From positions 186,001 to 250,000 of the forward strand of contig NZ_JASNRC010000003.1 in assembly GCF_030411995.1 (NCBI RefSeq): 64,000 bases of DNA, read 5' to 3'. Positions 1 through 9,646 of this stretch are shown here, in pieces. The notes below the pieces were generated by a model, which worked only from the letters and a program-made list of their open reading frames with translations, searched no databases and was not told the DNA's origin. Each line of letters starts with the position of its first letter. Within the stretch, counting starts at the first letter, position 1. Both the position numbers and the translations under genes were made by a program. The stretch comes from Massilia sp. YIM B02769 (GTDB taxonomy: Bacteria > Pseudomonadota > Gammaproteobacteria > Burkholderiales > Burkholderiaceae_D).

Positions 1-561
1 GCCGGGGCCGATGCGATGCTGGGCATGGCGCCGGCGCGCTTTCGCAGCGGCGGCGCCGGCGAAGAGATCCGCTTCGCGGTGGCCGCCTGTTCGCTGGGTG
101 CGATCCTGGTGGCGTCCACCGGCCGCGGCATCTGCGCGATCCTGATGGGCGACGAGCCCGAAGCGCTGGTGCACGACCTGCAGGACCGGTTTCCGAAAGC
201 GCAGCTGGTCGGCGCCGATGCCGGTTTCGAGCGTACCGTGGCGCTGGTGGTCGGTTTCGTGGAAGCGCCGCGCCTGGGCCTGGACTTGCCGCTCGACGTG
301 CGCGGCACCGCTTTCCAGCAGCGCGTATGGGATGCCCTGCGCGCGATCCCGGCCGGGGTGACGGTGAGTTATACCGAGCTGGCGCAGCGCATCGGATCGC
401 CGAACGCGGTGCGCGCGGTGGCCGGCGCCTGCGCGGCGAATCCGGTGGCGGTGGCGATTCCCTGCCACCGGGTGGTGCGCAATGACGGCGGCTTGTCGGG
501 CTACCGCTGGGGCATCGAACGCAAGCGGACGTTGATTGACAGGGAAAAGAACGACGCTTAG
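1..561 (+). CDS. ada: Ada, 3' part: O6-methylguanine-DNA methyltransferase domain (5' end outside window)
   Basis: The reading frame is open from base 1, so the gene starts upstream of the window. The visible 186 residues match the C-terminal half of Ada: the end of the AraC-like linker (LGMAPARFRSGGAGE), a ribonuclease-H-like N-lobe, then the methyltransferase domain with the PCHRVVR active-site motif (acceptor Cys codon at 463-465) and the helix-turn-helix region VWDALRAIPAGVTVSYTELA. In the family this cysteine irreversibly accepts the methyl group of O6-methylguanine, while an N-terminal cysteine (not visible) switches Ada to an activator of the adaptive response. It converges with the metallo-beta-lactamase gene, 10 bp between stops. 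A stand-alone Ogt is less likely because sequence upstream of the usual Ogt start reads as Ada. Confidence 0.9.
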   Translation, partial: AGADAMLGMAPARFRSGGAGEEIRFAVAACSLGAILVASTGRGICAILMGDEPEALVHDLQDRFPKAQLVGADAGFERTVALVVGFVEAPRLGLDLPLDVRGTAFQQRVWDALRAIPAGVTVSYTELAQRIGSPNAVRAVAGACAANPVAVAIPCHRVVRNDGGLSGYRWGIERKRTLIDREKNDA

Positions 562-571
562 TTGTTGCTGC

Positions 572-1432
572 TTATTTTCTCGCCGCTGCCTCCTGCACCA
601 GCGTCTTCTCCAGGCGCTGGCGGCCACTCTCGGCATAGCGGCGGCAGGCCTCGCGGTCGATGAAGGCGGTACTGCCTTCGTTGGCCTGGCGCGCATGGCG
701 CTCGAACAGGCCGCTGGCTTCCGGGTGGGCCGATACCAAGATGTCGCAGGGCAGGGCGGCCACGCGCGCGATCGAGCGTTCGATGTCGGCTTTCGCGGTT
801 GGATAGTGCGGGTTGCCGCTGTAGCGGAAGCCGTTCAGGCCAAAGGCATTCAGGCTGTCGGCGTACACCATGTTCATGGCGCCGACCGGCTCGATCGCCG
901 TCCAGGTCCAGGTAATGCCGCCCTGGGTATGGCCGGGAGTGTAGTTGGCTTTCACCGCCAGCGGCCCCACGGTCACGACTTCGCCGTCGCGCACGGCTTT
1001 CACGTTTTCCACCGGCTCCATGTCGGGCAGGGCGCCGAACTGCGGGTCGCCCCGGTCCGGCTTGCCGCTTTCCAGCACCGGTTTCGCGGCAGGGCTGGTA
1101 AGTACCGTGGCGCCGCTCACGCGCTGCAGCTGGGCCAGGCCGCCGGCATGGTCGACATGTTCGTGCGAGACCAGGATATATTTGATTTCTTCCGGCTTGA
1201 AGCCGAGCCTGCGGATGTGCTCGATGATGGTGGCGGCCGACTTCGGCGTGCCGCCATCGATCAGGATATGTCCTTTGGCTGAAGTGATCAGCACCGACGC
1301 GACGCCCTGGGGACCGACGTAATAACTGCCGCCGTAGATGGGGAAAGGATCCTGGGGCGCGTCCCAGTCGGCGGCCTGGGCGCCGTGGAGGAGAGCGAAG
1401 GTCAGGAAAAAGCTGGGGGCAAGTCGTTTCAA
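572..1432 (-). CDS. Subclass B3 metallo-beta-lactamase
   Basis: Secreted zinc hydrolase of the B3 beta-lactamase group (L1/GOB/BJP-like). All ligands are visible: HEHVDH in SHEHVDHAGG (Zn1 and Zn2), the His in TPGHTQGG and the His in SAHPEASG, plus the serine in YADSLNAF that takes the place of the class B1 cysteine. After the N-terminal signal sequence (KRLAPSFFLTFALLHGAQA) the mature enzyme starts near ADWDAPQDPFP. I place the start at a TTG (1430-1432) because it begins exactly at the signal peptide and a TATCAT -10-like box lies just upstream (1463-1468). The frame also stays open to a GTG at 1489. It is 286 aa from the TTG, a normal length. Substrate range cannot be read from sequence; a non-lactamase role in the same fold is possible but less likely given the full motif set. 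Confidence 0.88.
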   Translation of the reverse strand: MKRLAPSFFLTFALLHGAQAADWDAPQDPFPIYGGSYYVGPQGVASVLITSAKGHILIDGGTPKSAATIIEHIRRLGFKPEEIKYILVSHEHVDHAGGLAQLQRVSGATVLTSPAAKPVLESGKPDRGDPQFGALPDMEPVENVKAVRDGEVVTVGPLAVKANYTPGHTQGGITWTWTAIEPVGAMNMVYADSLNAFGLNGFRYSGNPHYPTAKADIERSIARVAALPCDILVSAHPEASGLFERHARQANEGSTAFIDREACRRYAESGRQRLEKTLVQEAAARK

Positions 1433-1571
1433 GGGCAGTCCGTGCTGGAGGGTTGAGGTCGGTTTCGCGCATGATAGCCAAAAATGCACGCAGAGCGTCT
1501 GACGGCAGTGTCAAAGCGGCAGCGATTCGCTACACTCGTGTTTTGCATTTATTTAATAAAACGGAGAGTCC
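1433..1571. promoter_or_regulatory. Divergent promoter region, metallo-beta-lactamase / amidohydrolase
   Basis: For the rightward gene a TACACT -10 box at 1531-1536 is preceded by GTGTCA (1508-1513) at 17 bp spacing, and an AT-rich leader plus GGAGAG leads to the ATG at 1572. The leftward -10 candidate is TATCAT at 1463-1468, with no good -35. No regulator gene lies next to it. Confidence 0.45.
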
Positions 1572-3236
1572 ATGCGCCCCACCCTGAAGCAGTGTTCCAT
1601 GTTCGTATTTGCCGCGGTCGCCGCCATGTCGGTACAGGCGCAGACGGTGATCGAGAACGCCAACGGATACACGCTCAACAAGGAGGGTGAGCTGGTGCAG
1701 TTCACGGCGCTCGCCTTTGATGCCCAGGGCAAGATCCTGGCCGTCGGCAGCGCCGCCGACGTCAGCGCCAAGGCGCCGGGCGCACGCCGCGTCGACATGG
1801 GCGGCAAGACCCTGCTGCCGGGCCTGATCGACGCCCACGGCCACGTGTTCGGCCTGGGCCAGATGCTGACCCAGCTCGATCTCTCGCAAACCACCTCGCT
1901 GGAAGGCGCGCTGAAGGCCATCGCCGACTATAGCCGTGCGAACGCCGGCCAGGGCTGGCTGCGCGGGCGCGGCTGGAACCAGGAAAACTGGAAGCTGGGC
2001 CGCTTCCCGACCGCCGCCGATGCCGACACGGTCGTCAGCGACCGTCCGGTCTGGTTCGAGCGCGTCGACGGCCACGCCGGCTGGGCCAACAGCCGCGCGC
2101 TGGCGGCGGCCGGCATCACCGATAAAACGCCGGACCCGGCCGGCGGCAAGATCGTGCGCGATGCGAACGGTAAAGCCACCGGCGTGCTGGTCGACGCCGC
2201 GCAGGAACTGGTCACCAAGGTGTTGCCGGCCCAGACCGAAGCCGAAGGCCGCGTCGTGCTCGACCGCGCGCTCGGCGCCCTGGCGAAAGTCGGCGTCACC
2301 AGTACCCACGACGCCGGCCTGGGCGTGGCGGAGGACCGCCTGTACCGCGCCTACGCCGACCAGGGGAAACTGACCGCGCGCATCTACGGGATGATCGGCG
2401 GCACCGAAGGCGACTTCGATGCGTTGGCCAAGAACGGCCCGCTGAAAACCTACGGCAACGACATGTACGCGCTGCGTGCCGTGAAGCTGTATTCGGACGG
2501 CGCCCTGGGCAGCCGCGGCGCGGCGCTGATCAAACCCTACAGCGACGAGCCGCATTCGCACGGTTTGCTGTTCCATAAAACCGCGCAGATGGACGCCATG
2601 ATGAAAAAGGCGATGGCGCGCGGCTACCAGGTGAACGTGCACGCCATCGGCGACGCCGGCAACCACCAGATCCTCGACATCTACCAGAAGGAACTGGCGG
2701 CCACCAAGAGCGCGGCCCAGCGCCACCGCATCGAGCACGCCCAGGTCGTCACCCAGGCCGACATCGTGCGCTTCAAGACGCTCGGCATCATTCCGTCGAT
2801 GCAGCCGACCCATGCCACCTCGGACAAGAACATGGCGGAAACGCGTGTCGGGCATGAGCGTATCAAGGGCGCGTATGCGTGGCGCAGCTTCCTGCACCAG
2901 GGTTCGCGCATCGCCTGCGGCTCGGACTTCCCGGTGGAGTCGCCGAATCCCTTCTTCGGCATCCACGCCGCGGTGACGCGCCAGGATGCGTCCGGCCAGC
3001 CGATTGCCGGCTGGTATCCGAACCAGGCGATGTCGCTGAAGGAAGCCTTCCGCTGCTTCACGCTTGACGCAGCCTATGCGGGGCACGCGGAAAACAGCTT
3101 AGGCTCGCTGGAGCCGGGCAAGTGGGCAGACTTCATCGTGGTCGACCAGGATTTGTTCAAGATGCCGACCTACGACATTTATAAGACTGGTGTGCTGCAG
3201 ACCTGGGTGGGAGGGAAGCAGGTGTACCAGAAATAA
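1572..3236 (+). CDS. Secreted amidohydrolase, YtcJ-like family
   Basis: 554 aa with an N-terminal signal peptide (MRPTLKQCSMFVFAAVAAMSVQA). It is a metal-dependent amidohydrolase of the YtcJ-like branch: metal-binding DAHGH (H89, H91), the candidate carbamylated lysine in VKLYSDGALGSRGA, His in VNVHAIGDAGN and EHAQVV, and the catalytic Asp in GSDFPVESPNPFFGIHAAV. The C-terminal GSLEPGKWADFIVVD closes the beta-sandwich domain. Family members hydrolyse exocyclic amide-type bonds of varied small molecules; this one's substrate is unknown. The signal peptide implies a periplasmic or secreted enzyme. A GGAGAG ribosome site lies 6 bases before the ATG. It stands alone and is followed by an interrupted REP repeat. 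Confidence 0.85.
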   Translation: MRPTLKQCSMFVFAAVAAMSVQAQTVIENANGYTLNKEGELVQFTALAFDAQGKILAVGSAADVSAKAPGARRVDMGGKTLLPGLIDAHGHVFGLGQMLTQLDLSQTTSLEGALKAIADYSRANAGQGWLRGRGWNQENWKLGRFPTAADADTVVSDRPVWFERVDGHAGWANSRALAAAGITDKTPDPAGGKIVRDANGKATGVLVDAAQELVTKVLPAQTEAEGRVVLDRALGALAKVGVTSTHDAGLGVAEDRLYRAYADQGKLTARIYGMIGGTEGDFDALAKNGPLKTYGNDMYALRAVKLYSDGALGSRGAALIKPYSDEPHSHGLLFHKTAQMDAMMKKAMARGYQVNVHAIGDAGNHQILDIYQKELAATKSAAQRHRIEHAQVVTQADIVRFKTLGIIPSMQPTHATSDKNMAETRVGHERIKGAYAWRSFLHQGSRIACGSDFPVESPNPFFGIHAAVTRQDASGQPIAGWYPNQAMSLKEAFRCFTLDAAYAGHAENSLGSLEPGKWADFIVVDQDLFKMPTYDIYKTGVLQTWVGGKQVYQK

Positions 3237-3266
3237 TCGCGGCCGGGCGGGACTCGACGGCGTGAA

Positions 3267-3457
3267 CCGTACGGTGGGGTGTTTGAGGCCGGGGGCCTCA
3301 AACACGAAGTGCCCACGCGGAACGATGAATATTGTTGGCGGTTCAAACAGCAAATTGTTGGCGTTACGTTTATCGCAAACGTTAGCGAGCGATGTTTCCA
3401 GGCAGCGGAATACGGACGAGCACGTAACCGCGTGGGCACGGAGTGCCCACCTTACGG
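3267..3457. repeat. REP-like inverted pair, left unit interrupted by a 12-bp hairpin
   Basis: Left unit 3267-3320 begins CCGTACGGTGGG and ends TGCCCACGCGG, but its loop is replaced by a second perfect hairpin: GTGTTTGAGGCC (3279-3290), GGG, GGCCTCAAACAC (3294-3305). Right unit 3428-3457 is in inverse orientation with stem GTGGGCAC, loop GGA, GTGCCCAC. It sits in the 345-bp gap between the amidohydrolase and hutU. The 107 bp between the units hold nothing recognisable. Confidence 0.8.
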
Positions 3458-3523
3458 TCGCCGCCCCGGGCCGGAACCATGGCATGCCCGATGTCCCGTC
3501 GCAGGCAGGAGCGACAAAATGGA

Positions 3524-3552
3524 TTGACGCTGTTGTATAGACAACCTAGACT
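3524..3552 (+). promoter_or_regulatory. hut operon promoter with HutC-like operator
   Basis: TTGACG (3524-3529) and TAGACT (3547-3552) are spaced 17 bp. Between them lies the palindrome TTGTATAGACAA (3533-3544), which resembles the TGTATA-TACA type site bound by the GntR-family repressor HutC (released by urocanate). A repressor here would block RNA polymerase directly. The hutU ATG is 30 bp downstream. No hutC gene is in the window. Confidence 0.6.
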
Positions 3553-3581
3553 CTGAGCATATCCTCAACCCAGGAGCTGCC

Positions 3582-5294
3582 ATGACCCACGCCTCGCCCC
3601 CGTCCGATACCGATCCGCGCTTCGACCCCACGCGCACCATCCGCGCCCCGCGTGGCACCGAGCTGCACTGCAAGAGCTGGCTCACCGAAGCCGCCTACCG
3701 CATGCTGCAGAACAACCTCGACGCCGAGGTGGCCGAGGACCCGCAGCGCCTGGTGGTCTATGGCGGCATCGGCCGCGCCGCGCGCAATTGGGAATGCTAC
3801 GACCAGATCCTCGCCTCCCTGCGCGAGCTGGAAGACGACCAGACCCTCCTCATTCAATCCGGCAAACCGGTCGGCGTGTTCCAGACCCACGAAAACGCCC
3901 CGCGCGTGCTGCTGGCCAACTCGAACCTGGTGCCGAAGTGGGCAAACTGGGAGCATTTCAACGAACTCGACCGCAAGGGCCTGTTCATGTACGGCCAGAT
4001 GACGGCCGGCAGCTGGATCTACATCGGCACCCAGGGCATCGTGCAGGGCACCTACGAAACCTTTGCCGAAGCAGGCCGCCAGCACTTCAATGGCGACTGG
4101 GGCGGACGCTGGATCCTCACCGCCGGCCTGGGCGGCATGGGCGGCGCGCAACCGCTGGCCGCCACCTTCGCCGGCGCCGTCTCGCTGACCGTCGAATGCC
4201 AGCAGACCAGCATCGACTTCCGCCTGCGCACCCGCTACCTCGACAAGCAGGCGAAGGACATCGACGAGGCCATCGCCCTCATCAAGCACCACACCGAACA
4301 ACGCGAAGCCGTCTCCATCGGCCTGCTCGGCAATGCCGCCGAGGTGCTGCCGGAACTGGTACGCCGTGCGAAAGAGGGCGGCCTGGTGCCGGACCTGGTC
4401 ACCGACCAGACCTCGGCCCACGACCTGATCAACGGCTACCTGCCGAGCGGCTGGACGGTCGAGGAGTGGAAGGCGGCGCAGCGCGATCCATTGCAGCACG
4501 CGCGCCTGAAAGCCGCCGCCGCCGCATCCTGCGCCAAGCACGTGCAGGCCATCCTCGACTTCAAGGAACTCGGTGCCTACGCGGTCGACTATGGCAACAA
4601 CATCCGCCAGGTGGCATTCGACGATGGCCTGCAGAACGCCTTCGACTTCCCCGGCTTCGTGCCGGCCTATATCCGCCCGCAGTTCTGCGAAGGGCGCGGT
4701 CCCTTCCGCTGGGTGGCGCTGTCCGGCGACCCGGAAGACATCTATAAAACCGACGCCAAGATCAAGGAATTGTTCCCGCACCATGCGCAGGTGCACCGCT
4801 GGCTCGACATGGCGCGCGAGCGCATCGCTTTCCAGGGCCTGCCGGCGCGTATCTGCTGGCTGGGCCTGGGCGAACGCCACCTGGCCGGCCTGGCATTCAA
4901 CGAGATGGTGCGCACGGGCGAACTGAAGGCGCCGATCGTCATCGGCCGCGACCACCTGGACACCGGCTCGGTCGCCAGCCCGAACCGCGAAACCGAGAGC
5001 ATGCGCGATGGCACCGACGCCGTCTCCGACTGGCCGCTGCTGAACGCCATGCTGAACACGGCCGGCGGCGCCACCTGGGTCTCGCTGCACCATGGCGGCG
5101 GCGTGGGCATGGGCTACTCGCAGCATTCGGGCGTGGTGATCGTTGCCGACGGCACCGACGACGCCGCCAAGCGCCTGGCGCGCGTGCTGGTGAACGACAG
5201 CGGCTCGGGCGTGATGCGCCACGCCGATGCCGGCTACGAATCCGCCATCGAGACGGCCAAGCGCCAGGGCCTGAATCTCCCGATGATCAAGTAA
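3582..5294 (+). CDS. hutU: Urocanate hydratase
   Basis: 570 aa, full length for HutU. It catalyses step 2 of histidine degradation, urocanate plus water to 4-imidazolone-5-propionate, using tightly bound NAD+ in the cytoplasm. Diagnostic stretches are LYGG-type [17 protein letters not shown] near residue 60, the glycine-rich NAD site [23 protein letters not shown] [18 protein letters not shown] and the Cys-containing [11 protein letters not shown]. First gene of the hut operon: promoter and HutC-like palindrome lie just upstream, an AGGAGCTGCC ribosome site precedes the ATG, and hutH follows after 12 bp. Having hutU before hutH is common in proteobacterial hut operons. Confidence 0.97.
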   Translation: MTHASPPSDTDPRFDPTRTIRAPRGTELHCKSWLTEAAYRMLQNNLDAEVAEDPQRLVVYGGIGRAARNWECYDQILASLRELEDDQTLLIQSGKPVGVFQTHENAPRVLLANSNLVPKWANWEHFNELDRKGLFMYGQMTAGSWIYIGTQGIVQGTYETFAEAGRQHFNGDWGGRWILTAGLGGMGGAQPLAATFAGAVSLTVECQQTSIDFRLRTRYLDKQAKDIDEAIALIKHHTEQREAVSIGLLGNAAEVLPELVRRAKEGGLVPDLVTDQTSAHDLINGYLPSGWTVEEWKAAQRDPLQHARLKAAAAASCAKHVQAILDFKELGAYAVDYGNNIRQVAFDDGLQNAFDFPGFVPAYIRPQFCEGRGPFRWVALSGDPEDIYKTDAKIKELFPHHAQVHRWLDMARERIAFQGLPARICWLGLGERHLAGLAFNEMVRTGELKAPIVIGRDHLDTGSVASPNRETESMRDGTDAVSDWPLLNAMLNTAGGATWVSLHHGGGVGMGYSQHSGVVIVADGTDDAAKRLARVLVNDSGSGVMRHADAGYESAIETAKRQGLNLPMIK

Positions 5295-5306
5295 GGTAAT
5301 CAAGAC

Positions 5307-6866
5307 ATGAAACACGCATCACAAGACCTGCAACAAGCTTGGACCCTGGAACCCGGCGCCCTCACGCTGGCCGATTTGCGCGCCGTCTGGGCCGAGCACT
5401 TCACGATCGCCCTGTCGGCGAACGCTGCCGCGCCCATCGCTGCCTCCGCCGCGCTGGTCGACGACATCGTCGCCAAGGGCGACCCGGCCTATGGCATCAA
5501 TACCGGCTTCGGCATCCTGGCCAAGGCCCACATCCCGAACGAGCAATTGGCGCAGCTGCAGCGCAACCTGATCCTGTCGCACGCGGTCGGCACCGGCGAA
5601 CTCATTGCGGACAACATCGTTCGCCTGATCCTGCTGACCAAGATCGGCAGCCTGGCGCGCGGCTATTCGGGCGTGCGTCCGTTGATCATCGACACCCTGA
5701 TCGCGCTCTACAACGCGGGCATCATGCCGGCGATCCCGTCGCAGGGTTCGGTCGGCGCTTCCGGCGACCTGGCGCCGCTGGCGCACATGACCCTCGCCAT
5801 CCTCGGCGTTGGCCCGGTGCGCGTGAAAGGCGAGATCGTCGACGCGCTTGATGCCTTGCGCGCGGCCGGCATCGAACCGGTGACTTTGGCCGCGAAAGAA
5901 GGCCTGGCCCTGATCAACGGCACCCAGGTATCGACCGCGCTGGCCCTGCACGGCCTGTTCATGGCCGAGCGCCTGGTGGAAGCGGCGATGGTCACCGGCG
6001 CGCTGTCGGTGGATGCGGCGCGCGGCAGCGATGCGCCGTTCGACGCGCGCATCCACGCGGTGCGCGGCCAGCCGGGCCAGATCGCCGCCGCCGCCATCTA
6101 CCGCGAACTGATGGCCGGCAGCGCCATCCGCGCCTCGCACCTGGTGGGCGACGAGCGCGTGCAGGACCCCTACAGCCTGCGCTGCCAGCCGCAAGTCATG
6201 GGCGCGGTGATGGACCTGGTGGCGAACGCCGGCCGCACCTTGCTGATCGAGGCGAACGCGGTCACCGACAATCCCTTGCTGTTCCCCGACGATGGAGCAA
6301 TCGTCTCGGGCGGTAATTTCCACGCCGAGCCGGTGGCGTTTGCCGCCGACACCCTGGCGCTGGCGATTGCCGAAGTCGGCGCCCTGGCCGAGCGCCGCAT
6401 CGCGCTGCTGATCGACGCCAATCTGTCCGGCCTGCCGGCCTTCCTGGTGCGCGAGCCGGGCCTGAATTCGGGCTTCATGATCGCCCACGTAACGGCCGCG
6501 GCCCTGGCCTCGGAAAACAAGTCGCTGGCCCATCCTGCCAGTGTCGACAGCTTGCCGACCTCGGCCAACCAGGAAGACCATGTCAGCATGGCCACCTTCG
6601 CGGCGCGCCGATTGGACCAGATGGCGCACAATACGGCTGTGATTGTCGGTATCGAGCTGCTGGCGGCCGGGCAGGGCATCGAGTTCCACCGCCCGTTGGC
6701 CACGTCAAGGCACCTGGAGCACGTGCATGCCCAGCTGCGCGCGCAGGTGGCGCCGTACGACGCCGACCGCTTCTTCGCACCCGACATCGAGGCCGCGCGC
6801 CGCATGGTGGTCGACGGCGCGTTGTCGGCATCATGCAAGGAGCTGTTCGCAGTTCTGCATCCCTAA
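5307..6866 (+). CDS. hutH: Histidine ammonia-lyase
   Basis: 519 aa. It converts L-histidine to urocanate and ammonia, step 1 of the pathway. The MIO prosthetic group forms autocatalytically from Ala-Ser-Gly, here ASG at residues 151-153 in [14 protein letters not shown]. Other family landmarks are YGINTGFG near residue 72, [14 protein letters not shown] and the C-terminal [13 protein letters not shown]. Coordinated with hutU (12 bp gap) and followed by hutG after 22 bp with its own GAGGAGAGG ribosome site. No missing residues seen. Confidence 0.97.
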   Translation: MKHASQDLQQAWTLEPGALTLADLRAVWAEHFTIALSANAAAPIAASAALVDDIVAKGDPAYGINTGFGILAKAHIPNEQLAQLQRNLILSHAVGTGELIADNIVRLILLTKIGSLARGYSGVRPLIIDTLIALYNAGIMPAIPSQGSVGASGDLAPLAHMTLAILGVGPVRVKGEIVDALDALRAAGIEPVTLAAKEGLALINGTQVSTALALHGLFMAERLVEAAMVTGALSVDAARGSDAPFDARIHAVRGQPGQIAAAAIYRELMAGSAIRASHLVGDERVQDPYSLRCQPQVMGAVMDLVANAGRTLLIEANAVTDNPLLFPDDGAIVSGGNFHAEPVAFAADTLALAIAEVGALAERRIALLIDANLSGLPAFLVREPGLNSGFMIAHVTAAALASENKSLAHPASVDSLPTSANQEDHVSMATFAARRLDQMAHNTAVIVGIELLAAGQGIEFHRPLATSRHLEHVHAQLRAQVAPYDADRFFAPDIEAARRMVVDGALSASCKELFAVLHP

Positions 6867-6888
6867 TTCAACCGCTAGAGGAGAGGTG

Positions 6889-7689
6889 ATGGATTTCCGG
6901 TTCAAGGCAGGTACTGCGCCGATGCTGCTGTCGATGCCCCACGTGGGCACCGACATTCCCGACGAAGTCGCCGCCACCATGGCGCCCTGCGCGCTGGCGA
7001 CGGCCGACACCGACTGGCACCTGGCCGAGCTGTACGAGGCCGCCGACCGCCTCGGCATCTCGACCCTGGCTGCGCGCTGGTCGCGCTATGCCATCGACCT
7101 GAACCGGCCGCCGGAAAACACGAATCTGTATCCGGGCCTGGACACCACCGGCCTGTGCCCGGTCGACACCTTCGGCCGCGAAAGCCTGTACCAGGAGGGC
7201 AAGCTGCCAGACGCCGCCGAGGTCCAGCGCCGCCTCGACCGCTACTGGCGTCCCTACCATAACCAGCTGCGCGCGGAACTGGCGCGCCTGCTGGCGCTGC
7301 ACGGCAGGGTGGTGCTGTGGGATGCGCACTCCATCGCGTCAAGGGTGCCGCGCTTCTTCGAAGGCCGCCTGCCGGACCTGAACTTCGGCACCGCCGAGGG
7401 CAAGTCCTGCGATCCGGGGCTGGAACAGGCCGTGGTCGGCGTGGCCCGCGCCCAGGACCGCTTCAGCATCGCCGTCAACGGCCGCTTCAAGGGCGGCCAC
7501 ATCACGCGTTTCTATGGCCAGCCGCACGAGGGCGTACACGCGATCCAGCTCGAGATGTGCCAGTGCCTGTACATGAACGAGGCGCCGCCTTTCGCGTACC
7601 GTCCGGAGGTGGCGGCCGAGGTCCAGCCCTTGCTGGCGGAGATGATGGAGGCCGCCCTGGCCTGGGTGCAGAAAGAGGCGGGAAAATGA
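6889..7689 (+). CDS. hutG: N-formylglutamate deformylase
   Basis: 266 aa. Hydrolyses N-formyl-L-glutamate to glutamate and formate, the last step of the five-step histidine route that HutF opens. Family signature MPHVGTDIP near the N terminus, ATADTDWHLAELY, and DLNRPPENTNLYPG are present. The frame is open upstream into hutH, but the ATG at 6889 preceded by GAGGAGAGG gives the family-typical start MDFRFKAGTAPMLLSMPHVG. Its TGA overlaps the hutF ATG (ATGA at 7686-7689), which points to translational coupling. Confidence 0.95.
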   Translation: MDFRFKAGTAPMLLSMPHVGTDIPDEVAATMAPCALATADTDWHLAELYEAADRLGISTLAARWSRYAIDLNRPPENTNLYPGLDTTGLCPVDTFGRESLYQEGKLPDAAEVQRRLDRYWRPYHNQLRAELARLLALHGRVVLWDAHSIASRVPRFFEGRLPDLNFGTAEGKSCDPGLEQAVVGVARAQDRFSIAVNGRFKGGHITRFYGQPHEGVHAIQLEMCQCLYMNEAPPFAYRPEVAAEVQPLLAEMMEAALAWVQKEAGK

Positions 7690-9053
7690 ACGCCCTGTTC
7701 GCGCGCCACGCGCTGCTGCCGGACGGCTGGCGCGGCGACGTGCTGATCGAATGGGATGCGCGCGGTGCGCTCACGCGCGTGCAGGCCGATGCGCGTGCGC
7801 CGATCGGCGTGCCGCGCGCCGACTACGTGGTGCCGGGCATGGCCAACCTGCACTCGCACGCCTTCCAGCGCGCGCTCGGCGGGTTGACCGAGCACGCCGG
7901 CGATGGCCCCGACAGCTTCTGGACCTGGCGCGAACTGATGTACCGCTTCGCCGCCAGCATCACGCCCGAGCAGGCCGAGGCCATCGCCGCCCAGCTGTTC
8001 TCGGAATGCCTGCGCCACGGTTACACCTCGCTGTGCGAGTTCCACTACATCCAGCGCGATCCAAACGGGGACATGTATGCACGCCCGGCCGAGATGGCCG
8101 AGCGCATCGCCGCGGCCGGCCAGCAGTCCGGCATCGGCCTGACCCTGCTGCCGGTCCTGTACAGCCACAGCGGCTTCGGCGAGCAGCCCTTGAAGCCGGA
8201 ACAACGGCGCTTCCGCACCGATGTCGACACCGTGCTGCGCATCGTCGAGGCGCTGGGGCCGCTGCGTTCCGGCCAGCTGGAAGTGGGCGCGGCGCCGCAT
8301 TCGCTGCGCGCGGCCGGCATCGAGCAGATCCGCGAACTGGCGGCCGCGCTGCCGAAGGAGCGCCCGCTGCACATCCACATCGCCGAGCAGCAGGGCGAAG
8401 TCGAGCAAAGCCTGGCGTTTTCCGGCTGGCGCCCGGTCGAATACCTGCTGGAGAACATCGGCATCGACGAACGCTGGTGCCTGGTGCATGCGACCCACCT
8501 GGACGAGGACGAAGTCAAGGCGCTGGCCGCGTCAGGCGCCGTGGCCGGCATCTGCCCGACCACCGAGGCCAACCTGGGCGACGGCCTGTTCCCGCTCGGG
8601 GATTACCTGGCGCTGGGCGGACGCTGGGGCATCGGCAGCGACAGCCACGTGTCGCAGAGCCCGGTCGAGGAATTGCGCTGGCTCGAGTATGGCCAGCGCC
8701 TGCTGCACCAGCGCCGCAACGTGGTCGCGAATGCAACGCGGCGCGACGTTGCGCTCAACTTGTGGCAGGATGCGCTGGCCGGTGGCGCACAAGCGGCCGG
8801 GCGGGCTGTCGGCGCCTTGGCGGCCGGGCGGCGCGCCGACCTGCTGGTGCTCGACAGCGCGCATCCGAACCTGGAAGGCGCGCTGGAAGCCGACGTGATG
8901 GGCCGCCTGGTCTTTTGCGGCAACGACAACCTGGTGCGCGACGTGCTGGCCGGCGGGCGCTGGGTTGTGCAGGGCGGGCGCCACATGGCCCAGGACACCA
9001 TCGCGCGCCGCTACCGGCAGGCGATCAACCAGTTGCGCGAGGTAAGAGCATGA
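7686..9053 (+). CDS. hutF: Formimidoylglutamate deiminase
   Basis: 455 aa, amidohydrolase superfamily. It deiminates N-formimino-L-glutamate to N-formylglutamate and ammonia. Metal site NLHSHAFQR (H56, H58), HIHIAEQQGEVEQ, HATHLDEDE and the catalytic Asp in GIGSDSHVSQSPVEELRW are all visible. Its presence with hutG shows that this organism takes the formylglutamate route instead of releasing formamide directly. Starts by ATGA overlap with hutG and ends by ATGA overlap with hutD. Confidence 0.95.
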   Translation: MNALFARHALLPDGWRGDVLIEWDARGALTRVQADARAPIGVPRADYVVPGMANLHSHAFQRALGGLTEHAGDGPDSFWTWRELMYRFAASITPEQAEAIAAQLFSECLRHGYTSLCEFHYIQRDPNGDMYARPAEMAERIAAAGQQSGIGLTLLPVLYSHSGFGEQPLKPEQRRFRTDVDTVLRIVEALGPLRSGQLEVGAAPHSLRAAGIEQIRELAAALPKERPLHIHIAEQQGEVEQSLAFSGWRPVEYLLENIGIDERWCLVHATHLDEDEVKALAASGAVAGICPTTEANLGDGLFPLGDYLALGGRWGIGSDSHVSQSPVEELRWLEYGQRLLHQRRNVVANATRRDVALNLWQDALAGGAQAAGRAVGALAAGRRADLLVLDSAHPNLEGALEADVMGRLVFCGNDNLVRDVLAGGRWVVQGGRHMAQDTIARRYRQAINQLREVRA

Positions 9054-9646
9054 ACATCCTGATTCCCTTTGCCGGCCTGTCGGCGGTGCCCTGGAAAAAC
9101 GGCGGCGGCAGCACGACCACCATCGCCGTCGGCCCGCCCGAAGCCAACCTCGAGAACTTCGAGTGGCGCGTGAGCCTGGCGACCATCGCCGAGGACGGTC
9201 CGTTCTCCAGCTTCCCCGGCGTGGACCGCACGCTGGCGCTGGTCGACGGCCATGGCATGACGCTCGACATCGACGGTTCCGAGCGCGTGATCCTGTGCGA
9301 GTCCGGCCCGGTGCTGGCGTTCGACGGCGAATCGCAGGTGGTGGCCAAGCTGAATCGCGGGCCGACCACCGATTTCAACGTCATGACGCGCAGCGATTGC
9401 TGCTACCACCAGTTCGGGCGGCGCCGCCTGTCGGGCAAGTCGACCTTTGTCGCGCGCGCCGATTTGACGGTGCTGTTCCTGGCCGAGGGCGAGAGCCTGG
9501 AGATCGCCAGCGACGCCGAACGCATCGGGCTGGTACGCTATGACGCGGTGATGTTCGACCCCGGCACCGTGTGGTCGCTCGAAACCACGCAAGCGACGAT
9601 CTTCATCGTCGATATTTTCTATTACAACGAGGACGAAGATGAGTGA
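9050..9646 (+). CDS. hutD: HutD-family cupin protein
   Basis: 198 aa bicupin of the HutD/Ves family. Recognised by the N-terminal [17 protein letters not shown] and [31 protein letters not shown]. HutD sits in many hut operons; in Pseudomonas it has been proposed to bind formylglutamate and limit hut flux, and no enzymatic activity is firmly established. It overlaps hutF at its start (ATGA) and hutI at its end (8 bp), so it is translated as part of the core operon. The C terminus is unusually acidic (YYNEDEDE). Confidence 0.9.
   Translation: MNILIPFAGLSAVPWKNGGGSTTTIAVGPPEANLENFEWRVSLATIAEDGPFSSFPGVDRTLALVDGHGMTLDIDGSERVILCESGPVLAFDGESQVVAKLNRGPTTDFNVMTRSDCCYHQFGRRRLSGKSTFVARADLTVLFLAEGESLEIASDAERIGLVRYDAVMFDPGTVWSLETTQATIFIVDIFYYNEDEDE

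Noticed and set aside
1530..3086. Long minus-strand frame opposite the amidohydrolase
   Set aside because: Antisense of a recognised gene; Arg/His/Val-rich with no domain or ribosome site.
3279..3305. 12-bp hairpin as a Rho-independent terminator of the amidohydrolase gene
   Set aside because: The stem is strong but no T tract follows on either strand.
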